Both the position numbers and the translations under genes were made by a program. A stretch of DNA of 64,000 nucleotides from Adiantum capillus-veneris (lineage: Eukaryota > Streptophyta > Polypodiopsida > Polypodiales > Pteridaceae): positions 109,639,977 through 109,703,976 of the forward strand of contig CM043949.1 of NCBI GenBank assembly GCA_014529385.2, in the 5' to 3' direction. Below, one piece after another: positions 54,962 to 64,000 of the stretch; position 1 is the first letter of the stretch, and each line of letters opens with the position of its first letter. The notes below the pieces were generated by a model, which had not been told where the DNA came from, did no database searches, and saw nothing but the letters and a program-made list of their open reading frames with translations.

Positions 54962-57000
54962 AAACCCCCCTTGGAGTGATGCGGTGAACGAGAGCTGGCA
55001 CATAGAGTATAGGGAAGTGCCATGCCCTAAGGACATGATCAATCCACAAAGGGGAGTAAGCCCAAAGCTTTACAAAAAGCTTCAAACTTCTCACAAGACA
55101 ATGCCTTTGTGAAAAGATATGCAAGGTTGTCCTGTGTTGGCACATAAGCCAAGTTGATCTCTCATGTTGAGAGCCTCTCCCTAACATAGTGGTAATGCAC
55201 CTCAATGTGCTTTGTGCGAGCATGAAAAAATGGGTTCCTTGCAACTGCCAATGCGCTCTGACTGTTAGTGTAGATAGTGTTGGTAGTATCCTATCCAACA
55301 CTCAAATCAGCCATAAGGTGTCTGAGCCATACACACTCAACCGTAGCTATGAAGACTGCCTTGTACTCAGCCTCACAACTGGAAGTGGTCACAATAGGTT
55401 GCTTCTTGCTCAACCATGATATGCATGAGCTGCCAAGCATGAAACAAAAACCACTTGTGTGGACACTCATGTGTCAAAACAACCAGCCCAATCTGAGTCC
55501 GAAAAAGCATGTAAGTATGGCGGTAATGATTCTCTCCTTGGGATAAAACAAGCCAAGATGTAAAGCACCACTCAAGTAGCAAAAAATCCCCTTGATAGCC
55601 TCCCAATGCTTAGACCTTGGGCTATGCATGAATTTGCTAACTTGTGAGATTGCAAACTAAATATCCGACATCGTGTTGCATACATAAATGAGGCAGAGTG
55701 ACATCGACAGGATCACCAGCATCATGGGACTCAATTTCAAACATGTTTCCTTGGGAGTGGTAATAGGTTTGCAATCCTCAAGTCCAAACTTACATAGCAA
55801 TGTCTCTATGTAACTTGTCTGACACAAGGCAATGCCATCATCACACTACTTAAACTATGTATCCAAGTAATGATGCAACATCCCAAAATCTATCATCTTG
55901 AAAATAGCATTCAAATCAGCCTTAAATTTAGCAATATGTCTCTCATTTGGTCCAGTGGTCAAAAAATGTTCGACATAGAGAATGACAATGAGATGTACAT
56001 CACCCTCACGCTTTACATACAATGTGCTTTCTGTTGGACTATTACAAAAGCCTCGTTTGAACAAATGAGTATCAGCTTTCTCATTCCAAGCACGAGGATG
56101 TTGATTCAACCCATACAAAACTTTCTTACATTTGCACACTTTATCCTCTTCTCCTTTCTTGACAAAACAACGAGGCTACATTACATAAACTTTCTCAAAT
56201 ATGTCACCATTCAAGAGCAATAACAATGTCTGACTGATGTACATCCCAACCAAAATGAGCTGCCAATGCACATAGAAAACGCAAAGTAGTTGTACAACAT
56301 GTGGAGAAAAAGTCTCTTCATAATCTATGCCTTTTTGTTGTGCATAACCTTTTGCAACAAGTCAAGCCTTATAGCGATCAATCTCACCATCCGGCTTGCA
56401 TTTCAACTTGTAAACGCACTTTGTACCAATGGCCTTTTTGCCAGGAGGCAAATCACATAAAGTCTTATGTGTCTATAAGTGCATTATATTCTGATTGCAT
56501 GGCAGCCATCCCCAATTTTATGAATTATGTGCTTCATCAAAAGACAGAGGTTCCTCGACATCATGTAAGCTAGAGATCCAAAGCATAACAATCTGATGCA
56601 TAAAGATGCATAATGATAACCTGAACAAGTATGACTAGACAAAGGTTATCATTATGCACCAACCATTTAGGCATACGTCTAGCCTACTCATTCTCATCCC
56701 TTTCCTCATCAAGTACATCATGTACATCTACATCAGTAATAGGCTAATCTGTAACGTTTTCAGGAACCCCCATAGGCTGTACATTTTGCTCATTGGAATT
56801 TACATTCGAACTTCCACCACTGAAAAGAGGCAACAAAGTGTCATAAATGTCCTATGAGCTTACATTACTATCCCTAGTACATGACAGCAAGTGCTGAACA
56901 GGATCTTCCACAGATACAACATCCCGTGAGACCAAGGTATGCTTTGTTTACGGACGATACAACCTGTAACCTTTGGAAAGGGCCTTAACTTTCAAGGAAA
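54962..57000 (-). pseudogene. Element G: copia integrase end, reverse transcriptase and RNase H
   Basis: Minus strand in order: integrase C-terminal region near 56990-56880 (GYRLYRP, VSRDVVSVEDPVQHLLSC), reverse transcriptase at about 56140-55860 (KKVLYGLNQHPRAWNEKADT, VILYVEHFLTTG) and RNase H at 55390-55060 (CEAEYKAVF, ARTKHIEVHYHYVRERLST, LAYVPTQDNLAYLFTKAL). The catalytic Tyr-Val-Asp-Asp of RT is changed to Tyr-Val-Glu-His, so the enzyme is dead. Frames shift several times. The 5' half of the element (5' LTR, gag, protease, integrase core) is missing to the right. Confidence 0.8.
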
Positions 57001-57034
57001 ATGATGGGTCCTTCTCAAGTTTCCCAAGGCTCGA

Positions 57035-57240
57035 TTGAGGAAAATGACAGGCAAAAATCATACGGGCCACCAAAAGTATTATGCCAAGCTAGCAAAAAGA
57101 TACTATGGTCCTTTTCAAATCTTAAAACCAATCAACAAGATGGCCTATCAATTAAAGTTGCCCAAACATTGGCTCATACACAATGCTTTTCATGTGAGCC
57201 TACTTAAGCCTTACAAAAGAGAGCCACCAAGAGAATTGTA
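57035..57240 (+). pseudogene. Ty3 integrase C-terminal fragment
   Basis: A 68-codon plus-strand frame: [20 protein letters not shown] then [13 protein letters not shown], the standard end of a Ty3/chromovirus integrase. It directly precedes the promoter-containing leader of F and joins the copia fragment on its left, so it is the 3' end of an otherwise lost element. Confidence 0.75.
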
Positions 57241-57790
57241 GATGGCTGAGACAGTCTCACTAAGTGGGAACGTTCTCTTATGAGACGGGCAGCGAATTAG
57301 TTAGTAATTACTACGGTAATTACTATGGTAAACCCAAGGTGTATAAATAGGGGCCATTACATTGTAATCGGGTTAGCATTTGGGTTAGCATTTCGGCGGC
57401 ATTTGTACTTGAGTTGTCAATCATTAGCAATTGTTGTCGGCTATACTCTCTCTGTAAATCATATCATACTCACTGTAATCTTTTATCTGTAGTTCCAATC
57501 ATGGCAGATATTCCAGTCACAGTTACTCTGTGTCCAGTACTCTGAATCTGAATCTGAATATTATTCTCAGTACACAGTCTGATTCTTATTCTAGTATCCA
57601 AATTCCAGCCCAGTTTCTGATTTCTGTCCAGTCTACTGTCTGAAATCTTCTAACACTAGTAGCTGAAATCTTCTAACGCTGGAATTAGCTGTCTCAAGAG
57701 ATCAGCTCCAATTCCATTTTGGCAATCACGGTGGCTCAAGCTGAAGCTCGTTGATCGAAAGACTCTTCTCCTAGTTGGAAGTTTTCAGTA
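57241..57790 (+). promoter_or_regulatory. Probable 5' LTR promoter and leader of element F
   Basis: TATAAATA at 57342-57349 in GGTGTATAAATAGGGGCC is a strong plant TATA box. It lies ~450 bases before the gag ATG, with a CT-rich leader after it. AGTGGGAAC at 57267 and again near 63647 may mark the two LTR starts (TGGGAAC), but sequences after them diverge, so LTR edges are uncertain. No Met-tRNA primer site is seen. Confidence 0.5.
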
Positions 57791-59884
57791 ATGGCACCCA
57801 AATCTAGCCGTGGCCGGAAGTCCACCATCCGTGTTGATCCTATTCCTTAGGAGTCAGGAAGAGAGTCTGACCGTAAGCAAGAGAAGATGACTGACACTAA
57901 GGCTCAGGAGGAGCATAGTCAGGCTGATGAGGCGTAGGACTCACAGCAGTCCAGTCATTCTCGACGTAGACAGGTAGAAAGGGAAGCACGGAAAGCCAAG
58001 AGTTCTCAGTCCCGTTAGGGGGATGAGGATACCAAGGGAAGTAAAGGCAGTCACGGCACTTCTAGTAGACAGGCCAAAGAGGACACTAACACCGAGACAG
58101 AGACAGAGATTGATTGGGATGCTGACACTGACAATTGCAAGAAGACTTCCAAGCGCCGTTCTGAATCCAAGAAGAGAAGCGACACGATCAATGGTAATCG
58201 GAATGATTACACAGCTTCCCTAAAAATTTCTTTTCCAATTTTCAAGGGAGGTAAGAAGGATGATCCAGATGTTCACATACAGGCTTTTGAGCAGTATGCT
58301 GAACTGAAAAATATTGATGAAAATGATTGGGGGGAATACTTCCCGCAAACCTTGAAGGAGGCAGCGAGGAAATGGTATTACCATTACCCCGCATGCCTGC
58401 TCAGATCCTACAACAAGTTGCTTAAAGCCTTCAGACTGGAATATTCCAACAACAGAGGGGATGAAGATATCCTCTGTGAACTAGATAAGATCAAGCAGCG
58501 GAATCTATCAGTCCGAAGTTATGTGGAAAAGATCAAGGAGCTAGCCAGGCAATTATAGGAACCGCCATCTGAGAAGAGGTTGCGTGCATGGTTTCTGAAT
58601 GGTTTTAGAAGCAAAAAGCGTAGGGAGCAGGAGGTACCAACTCCAACCAAGAAGTTCAATGATTTAGTACAAAGGGCACTAAAGCTAGAACAGCAGGCCA
58701 AGAAGGAAAAGAGCCACAAAAAGAGAAGGTCCAGTAGCAGTAGCTCTGCTACTGAGAGTTCTGATTCCAGTGAGGTGTCCAGCATCTTTGAAAGCAGCTC
58801 TAATGAACTGTCCAAGGAGAAGTCAAAGAAGGGATCTTGGAACAAGAAAATTGAAGAAATGGCTAGACAGATTGCCAAGATAAGCCACACTAGATAGCCA
58901 GTTTGGAAGATGGAGACTTGGTGTTCGAAATACAAATCCAAGGACCATATCTCCAACTAGTGCCCACAATGTACCTGTTGTAAGGCTTTTGGTCATTTAT
59001 GGAACAATTGTGGTATCAGGATTCATCACTTTAAGAAGGGCAAAGACCTGTCAGTGGTAGCCTATACTGAACCAGTGAAGGTAGAACCCGCCAAAGTATC
59101 TCAAGAGGAGGGACCAGGTACTAGTGGTACTGGTCAAGGACGTAGTCGATTCCAAACGGGTATGGGCTGAGGCAGAGGGCGTGGCAACTTCCAAAATCGG
59201 AGTATGAATTGCTACACTTATGGGAAGTATGGCTATTTCGCAGCCCAATGCCCAGACGCACCTGCATCTATTGCTAGTGAGGCTAAGGCACCAGAGCCAG
59301 TCCCAGCACGGGTAGTCACAAGAAGCAAGGGTGTAGTGATTGAAGAAATTTCGGATACTTCAGAAACACCAATCACTACTAACAACAGCAAGTGGGCTCA
59401 ACAAAGAGAAATTTAGAAGGCCAAAGGTAAAGAGAAGGTAGTAGATGAATGGCAAAAGAAGAGAGAACTAGCGGCTAAAATCACGGAGGATTTGGCCAAG
59501 AAGCTGCCAGAGCAACCAGAAAGTTCTGAAGCTCGAGTCATTCAAAGGATACCATCCCAATCAACTGATAAAGATCAGTCAATACCGGCCATACTTGAGA
59601 CCATGTTGGATGCGGTACAAGGAATGGCTGATGAACTGAGAGTTGATGGAAGGATTGGAAGCACTGCAAAAGAGGAATGGCAGTGTGAAGATACCAGTTC
59701 TTTCAGCTCTGACAATCAGTCTGACCAAGAGAGAGAATAAATCCATGTTAAAATTTGTGATAGAATTCAGAAGTTGACTGTAGAGCTGGAGGATATCAGA
59801 AAAACCTTGCCTGAAGTGGCAAACTTCATCAAACAGCGCAGGAAAGCTGAGGTGGAGGCCAAAACAGTGGACCTGACAGTCGTT
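57791..59884 (+). pseudogene. Element F gag, one frame interrupted by stops
   Basis: From the ATG at 57791 a single frame encodes a charged N-terminus, a gag domain (DPDVHIQAFEQYAELKNI at about 58260, ARKWYYHYPACLL, FRLEYSNNRGDED, SVRSYVEKIKELARQL), a Ser-rich basic stretch and zinc-knuckle-like parts (CPQCTCCKAFGHLWNNC near 58961; CYTYGKYGYFAAQCP at 59210, its second Cys replaced by Tyr). In-frame stops lie at 57848, 57935, 58016, 58556, 58895, 58958, 59168, 59414 and 59738, with no indel. Gag would form the intracellular particle. The copy cannot make it. Confidence 0.8.
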
Positions 59885-60844
59885 TGAGATGATGAAGTTC
59901 CACTCATTCAGGTGGACTACAAGGTTACGAAGCAACGGGAACCTCTCTCAAGTGTTATCTTGGATGGAGGAGTAGGAGTCGACATAATGGGAGTTCATCT
60001 CCAGCAGAGAATGGGTATCATGAATCTAAAGCCAACACCATTTAAAGTGCAAATGGCAGATCACAGAGTGGTACAAGCTACGGGCATGATTGAAAATATG
60101 CAGATAAGAGCAGGGAGGGAAAAATTTAAAACCAGTTTCTTAGTTCTGGATGTGCAAGGGGTGTATGGGATGTTGCTAGGGCGCCCATGGTTGAGAACAA
60201 CACATGTTGTTCATGACTATGCAAATCAAACCTTAACCATAGAAGCGGCCAACGCCAGAATTCAGATCCAGATGAGCAATACTAGGAGCTGGAGAAAAGA
60301 ACTGAGGCCGAAGGAGTTATGCCAGAAGTACAGGGCCAAGAAGATCGAACGAATGTTAGCAGCCATGAACATATTCCCTTTAGCAGAGATTGACTTGAAT
60401 GCAATTTTACTGAATAAAGAGCAGGCCGACAAGCAGAAAAAGCAATTTCCCGATCAGTTTACTGAAATCAACACATGGGAAAGAACAGTTCAGTTAACTG
60501 GGAGGTTGGTGGAATCAGCTAATACTGGTATGGTAGAGGAGCCAGTACGTTCTGAAGAACACACAGTGGATCAAAATGCTGATTCAGAACTGAATGGGCC
60601 ATCTTGGGATTATGTTGAAGAATCGACCAAACAAAAAGGAGGCGAGCCTAATTGGTTGCTTCTAGATGACCAAGAAGTGGAAGAATGGAACCTAGGATCG
60701 GAGGATAGTCCTAGGATGATCAAAGTCAACAAGCATCTCAACCCGGCAATGAAGGAAAAGGCATGCAGGATGTTCCAGAACTACAAAGACATGTTTGCCT
60801 GGGAACACACAGACCTGAAGGGAGTTGATCCTAAAGTATGTTAG
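59885..60844 (+). CDS. Element F aspartic protease and pol linker
   Basis: A 310-codon open frame, continuing the gag frame after a TGA at 59885. ILDGGVGVDIM is the Asp-Gly-Gly site typical of this Ty3 clade, and YGMLLGRPWL the C-terminal motif. After it come a basic linker and an RT-preceding segment (YKDMFAWEHTDLKGVDP), which places the enzyme directly upstream of reverse transcriptase. The TAG at 60842 cuts the polyprotein. Confidence 0.8.
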
Positions 60845-62181
60845 CACCGAATACCGTTGAAGCCAGATGCTAGGCCAGTACGACTGCAAAGATACCAAAT
60901 GAGCCCCAACTATGCTAAGAAGGTCAAAGAGGAGATTGATAATCTTCTCAAGGCTGGGTTCATCACAGAGGTGGCCAGTAGGTGGCCAGTAGCGATTGGC
61001 TATTTCCCATAGTCGTAGTTCCCAAGAAAAACGGGAAATTGAGAGTCTGTGTTGACTATAGGAAACTCAACGCCCAAACTATCAAAGATCCATTTCCATT
61101 GCCTTTTACTGACATGTTGCTTGATGAGATCGCAGGATATGAAATGTATAGCTTTATGGATGGTTACAGTGGCTATAACCAGTTACAGATCGCTCTTGAA
61201 GATAGAGCGAAGACCACTTTCATCACCGAGTGGGGAGCTTTCATGTATCTGGTGATGCCTTTCGGCTTGTGCAATGCACCAGCTACCTTTCAGCGGTGTA
61301 TGATGGAAATGTTTAATGAATTCCTTCATCGGTTCCTCGCTATCTTTATGGATGACTTTACTGTATATTTAGATGAGGAGCAACACCTACTATTCCTAGA
61401 AATGGTTTTCAAACGCTGTCAGGAGAAGCAGATCCACAAATCTGTTTTCCTAGTCTGGAAGGGACAGCTACTGGGACATGTGGTTTCCCGAAATGGAATA
61501 GAAATGGCCAATGACAAAATTCACTGTGTTCAGCAAGCTAAAGCACCCAAAAAGGCTTCAGAGTTGAGCTCTTTCTTGGGTTATGTTAACTTCTATAGAA
61601 GGTTTGTACATAAGTTTGCTTCTCAAGCAGTACCATTATATGAGCTTACAAAGAAGACCAGTAAGTTCAATTGGACTGTTGAATGTGAGGAGAGCTTCCA
61701 GAATCTGAAAAAGGCCATTATCAGTAAACCAATCCTTAGGCAACCAAACTGGGATGTTATTTTCCATGTACATGTAGATGCTTCGGGATTGGCAATGGGG
61801 GCGATATTGGCTCAGTGAGATGGAAGGACTGATTATCCGGTTTATTTTGCCAGTCGCAGATTCAGTCAGGCTGAACAAGGATATACAACTACTGAGCGAG
61901 AAGCCCTTGGAATGGTTTTCAGTGCTACGAAGTTCAGGTATTACTTGTTGGGAAAGTTGTTCCATTTTTATGTGGACCATCAGGCTCTTCTGTTTTTTAT
62001 TAATAAAGTCATTATTCAAGGCAGGCTGATATGGTGGATGATGTTCTTAATGGAGTTTGAATTCAGAATTTTTCATAAGCCTGGCAAGAATCACTGTGGA
62101 GTTGATTTTCTGTCACGAAGTACGGAAGGTTATTCAGAATCACCCTTGAGGGATGAACCAGTGGACGCTGACTTATTCTAG
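60845..62181 (+). pseudogene. Element F reverse transcriptase and RNase H
   Basis: After the 60842 stop the frame continues to an 11-bp tandem duplication (60969-60990) that shifts it. From 60982 the RT is open for 278 codons: VVVPKKNGKLRVCVDYRKLN, YSGYNQLQIALED, MPFGLCNAPATFQ, the active site AIFMDDF, and FLGYVNFYRRFV. RNase H follows (HVHVDASGLAMGAIL, then a TGA at 61816, then TEREALGMVF, FYVDHQALLFFI, GVDFLSRS). Catalytic Asp-Asp and RNase H acidic residues are present. A single RNase H is present, unlike the Tat-like element at 31 kb. The TAG at 62179 ends the part. Confidence 0.85.
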
Positions 62182-63470
62182 CTAGAGGCCGGAGAATCAG
62201 TTGATCATGAATGGTATGATGTTTATCAGTTTCTTTCTCAAGTTTTCCAGAGGACTGGAAGCAGAACCAGAAGAAAGCTTTGGTCATCAAAAGCTTGAAG
62301 TTACTATCATCGGAGGGTCACTCTATCGATTGGGTGTTGACGGTATACTTCGGCGTTGTGTGCCTATGGAAGGAAGAATGCAAGTAATTTCAGAAGCACA
62401 TAATGGTGAATCTGGTGGACACTTTTCCAATGAAGTAACCTACAAGAAGATTCTGCAAGCTGGTCTATGGTGGCAAACACTGATTGCTGATGTTAGAAGT
62501 TTTTGTAAAACTTGTGACATATGCCAAAGAATGGGTCGACCAACAGCTGCAGATATGACTCCTTTAACGCCAGTACAACCGCTGGGTGTGTTCATGAAAT
62601 GGGGATTAGATTTTATGGGACCTTTTAAGAAGGTTACCCCCAGGAAGAACAAGTACACAATAATGGCTACTTGTTATGTAACCAAGTGGGTTGAAGCTAA
62701 GGCTCTTCCTGACAACACAACCAAGTCAACTGCAAGGTTTCTATTTGAGAATATTGTCTCCCGATATGGATGTCTAGTAGAGATTGTGTCAGATCAAGGA
62801 ACACATTTTATCAATGACACCATGGAAATTCTATTGGATATGCTTTCAGTCAACCATCGGAAATCTACTCCTTATTATCCCAGATGCAATGGACAGGCTG
62901 AAAGCAGTAACAAGACAATCAAAACTATTCTCACTAAGGTTGTGAAAAAGAAACCAGACCAGTGGGATTTGAAACTCCAGATTGCTCTATGGGCGTACAG
63001 GACAGCTTACAAGGTCACTACTGGGTTGACACCATTCAGAATGGTGTATGGCACTGAAGCTGTGGTTCCTATGGAGTTTGTTATCCCAAGTCTGAGAATG
63101 GCTGTGAAGTATGGCTTAGACTTCAACCACAATCTGAAAAAGCGCCTAGATGAATTGATGCAATTAGATGAACTCAGGCAACGGGCTATGCTGGAACAAG
63201 AAATTGTTCAACAACGAAGGAAGCACTGGCGTGATCGCTGAATTAAGGTTCAGAATTTCAGAAAGGAGATTTGATGCTTCTCTATCAGTTTAGACTGGGT
63301 CCGAAGAAGCCAAACCTGAAGATTGCCTGGGCACGACCATTTAAGGTAGACTAGGTCTTCTCCAATGGTACAGTAAGACTGAAAGATTTATCTGGATTAT
63401 TGTTGCCAGGAGTATATAATGGTGCAAAGATCAAGCTTTACTATTCAGAAGCTAGAGAGACTGGGCAATA
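62182..63470 (+). pseudogene. Element F integrase
   Basis: A one-base-class frame change near 62245 precedes the open frame at 62201-63241. It encodes the HHCC zinc finger (HNGESGGHF, CKTCDICQRMG), a core with all three acidic residues (WGLDFMGPF, VSDQGTHFIND, NGQAESSNK) and a helical region. After another frame change near 63250 the C-terminal domain follows (KGDLMLLYQFR, FSNGTVRLKDLSG) with stops at 63352 and 63469. The core is the best preserved pol part in the window. Confidence 0.85.
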
Positions 63471-63861
63471 ACAAGGTACTAAGGAATTGGGAACTGCAGA
63501 TCAAGAGATACCAGAATTGGATATTTTTGGGCTTTTTCATGTGCAACCAGTTCCAATTTCAGAACCAGTACTAGTAGAACCAAACCAAACTGATCTTAGA
63601 ATCAGTACCAGTGTGATCAAACTAGACTAGAAACCAGTCCAGTATCAGTGGGAACACACTTTTCTATTTTTAAGCGCCCAACGGTCAGATGGCACGCCAG
63701 TAGTAATCATTTCAAGGATGGGTAGCAGACTTGCCACGACAGCAGCGACGCACGCAAGTCTAGGAGTGGCAAGTGGTGGAGCTTTTATGGCGCGAACACG
63801 TATAACACTCAGGAGAGTCGGCATTTTTTCTCACAAATCCCCTGCGCAATGATTTCCTCCC
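63471..63861 (+). other. Open extension after the element F integrase, possible LTR start
   Basis: The integrase C-terminal frame stays readable to the TGA at 63859, with one TAG at 63628. Residues such as GLFHVQPVPISEPVLVEPNQ are Pro/Val/Glu-rich; from 63650 the text becomes Arg/Ala/Ser-rich. This may be a genuine C-terminal tail followed by LTR sequence, since TGGGAAC near 63648 echoes 57268. No domain is recognised. The final 63862-64000 shows nothing further. Confidence 0.4.
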
Positions 63862-64000
63862 GTTATTCATTCGCCATCGCCAAGCTCCAAGGTTTCTTAG
63901 CTACAGCCGCAGACCTCGTCCTCTGAAGAGACAATTGACTGTCAACTAGCTTTGCCAGCGACACCAGGGTACGACTTTGACGCATCAAGTAAGTCTTCTT

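Noticed and set aside
57791-63241. Possible programmed stop readthrough or TAG reassignment in element F
   Set aside because: Too many stops at scattered positions, two frameshift sites and TAA stops as well; ordinary decay with C-to-T bias explains it better.

Overview
This looks like a nuclear window from a land plant with a large, repeat-rich genome. The evidence is plant LTR-retrotransposon lineages (Ty3/gypsy including a dual-RNase-H Tat-type pol, and Ty1/copia), initiator-Met-tRNA primer-binding sites, many (GA)n, (CT)n and (CA)n microsatellites, one Bet v 1/PR-10-like exon and a pentatricopeptide-repeat (PPR) pseudogene. The abundance of PPR relics and the style of the repeats would fit a fern or another seed-free plant, but that is inference. 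No bacterial operon, rRNA, tRNA or CRISPR was seen.

Layout: 1-3.6 kb is AT-rich with a small repeat family that has inverted ends. 3.96-4.14 kb is the only convincing host coding exon (PR-10-like, minus strand). 6.16-7.8 kb is a decayed PPR gene. 8.58-14.73 kb is a complete but non-autonomous LTR element (element A) with two ~1.8 kb LTRs and one gag-like reading frame on the minus strand. 15.9-16.2 kb is a 5 x 61-bp tandem repeat. 16.76-19.04 kb is a diverged plus-strand relative (A'). 19.04-31.15 kb is a nest of fragments: a 483-bp dispersed segment (S), a truncated copy (B') of a coiled-coil retroelement ORF, a Ty3 gag-protease fragment (C), then element B on the minus strand with a 913-bp LTR, the coiled-coil ORF and a frame joining an integrase C-terminus to an aspartic protease. 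31.15-34.1 kb is a broken plus-strand Tat-like pol with PPT and LTR start, related in its 3' end to element A. 37.35-39.33 kb is a 5' copia fragment. 41.6-43.24 kb holds a second S segment and a second B-type LTR. 44.2-49.55 kb is a decayed minus-strand Ty3 element (E). 54.7-57.0 kb is the 3' half of a minus-strand copia element (G). 57.0-64.0 kb is a long plus-strand Ty3 element (F), full length from gag to integrase.

Nearly everything here is retroelement sequence in different stages of decay, often nested or inverted. F and A are broken mainly by in-frame stops rather than by indels. In F, 11 of 16 stops are TAG and 3 are TGA, as expected from C-to-T change at CAG and CGA sites. The most unusual observations are the integrase-then-protease frame at 30.29-31.14 kb, the gag-linked ORF of the A family (frame conserved in two diverged copies, no recognised downstream domain), and the shared PPT and LTR start between A and the Tat-like pol element, which points to an autonomous/non-autonomous pair.
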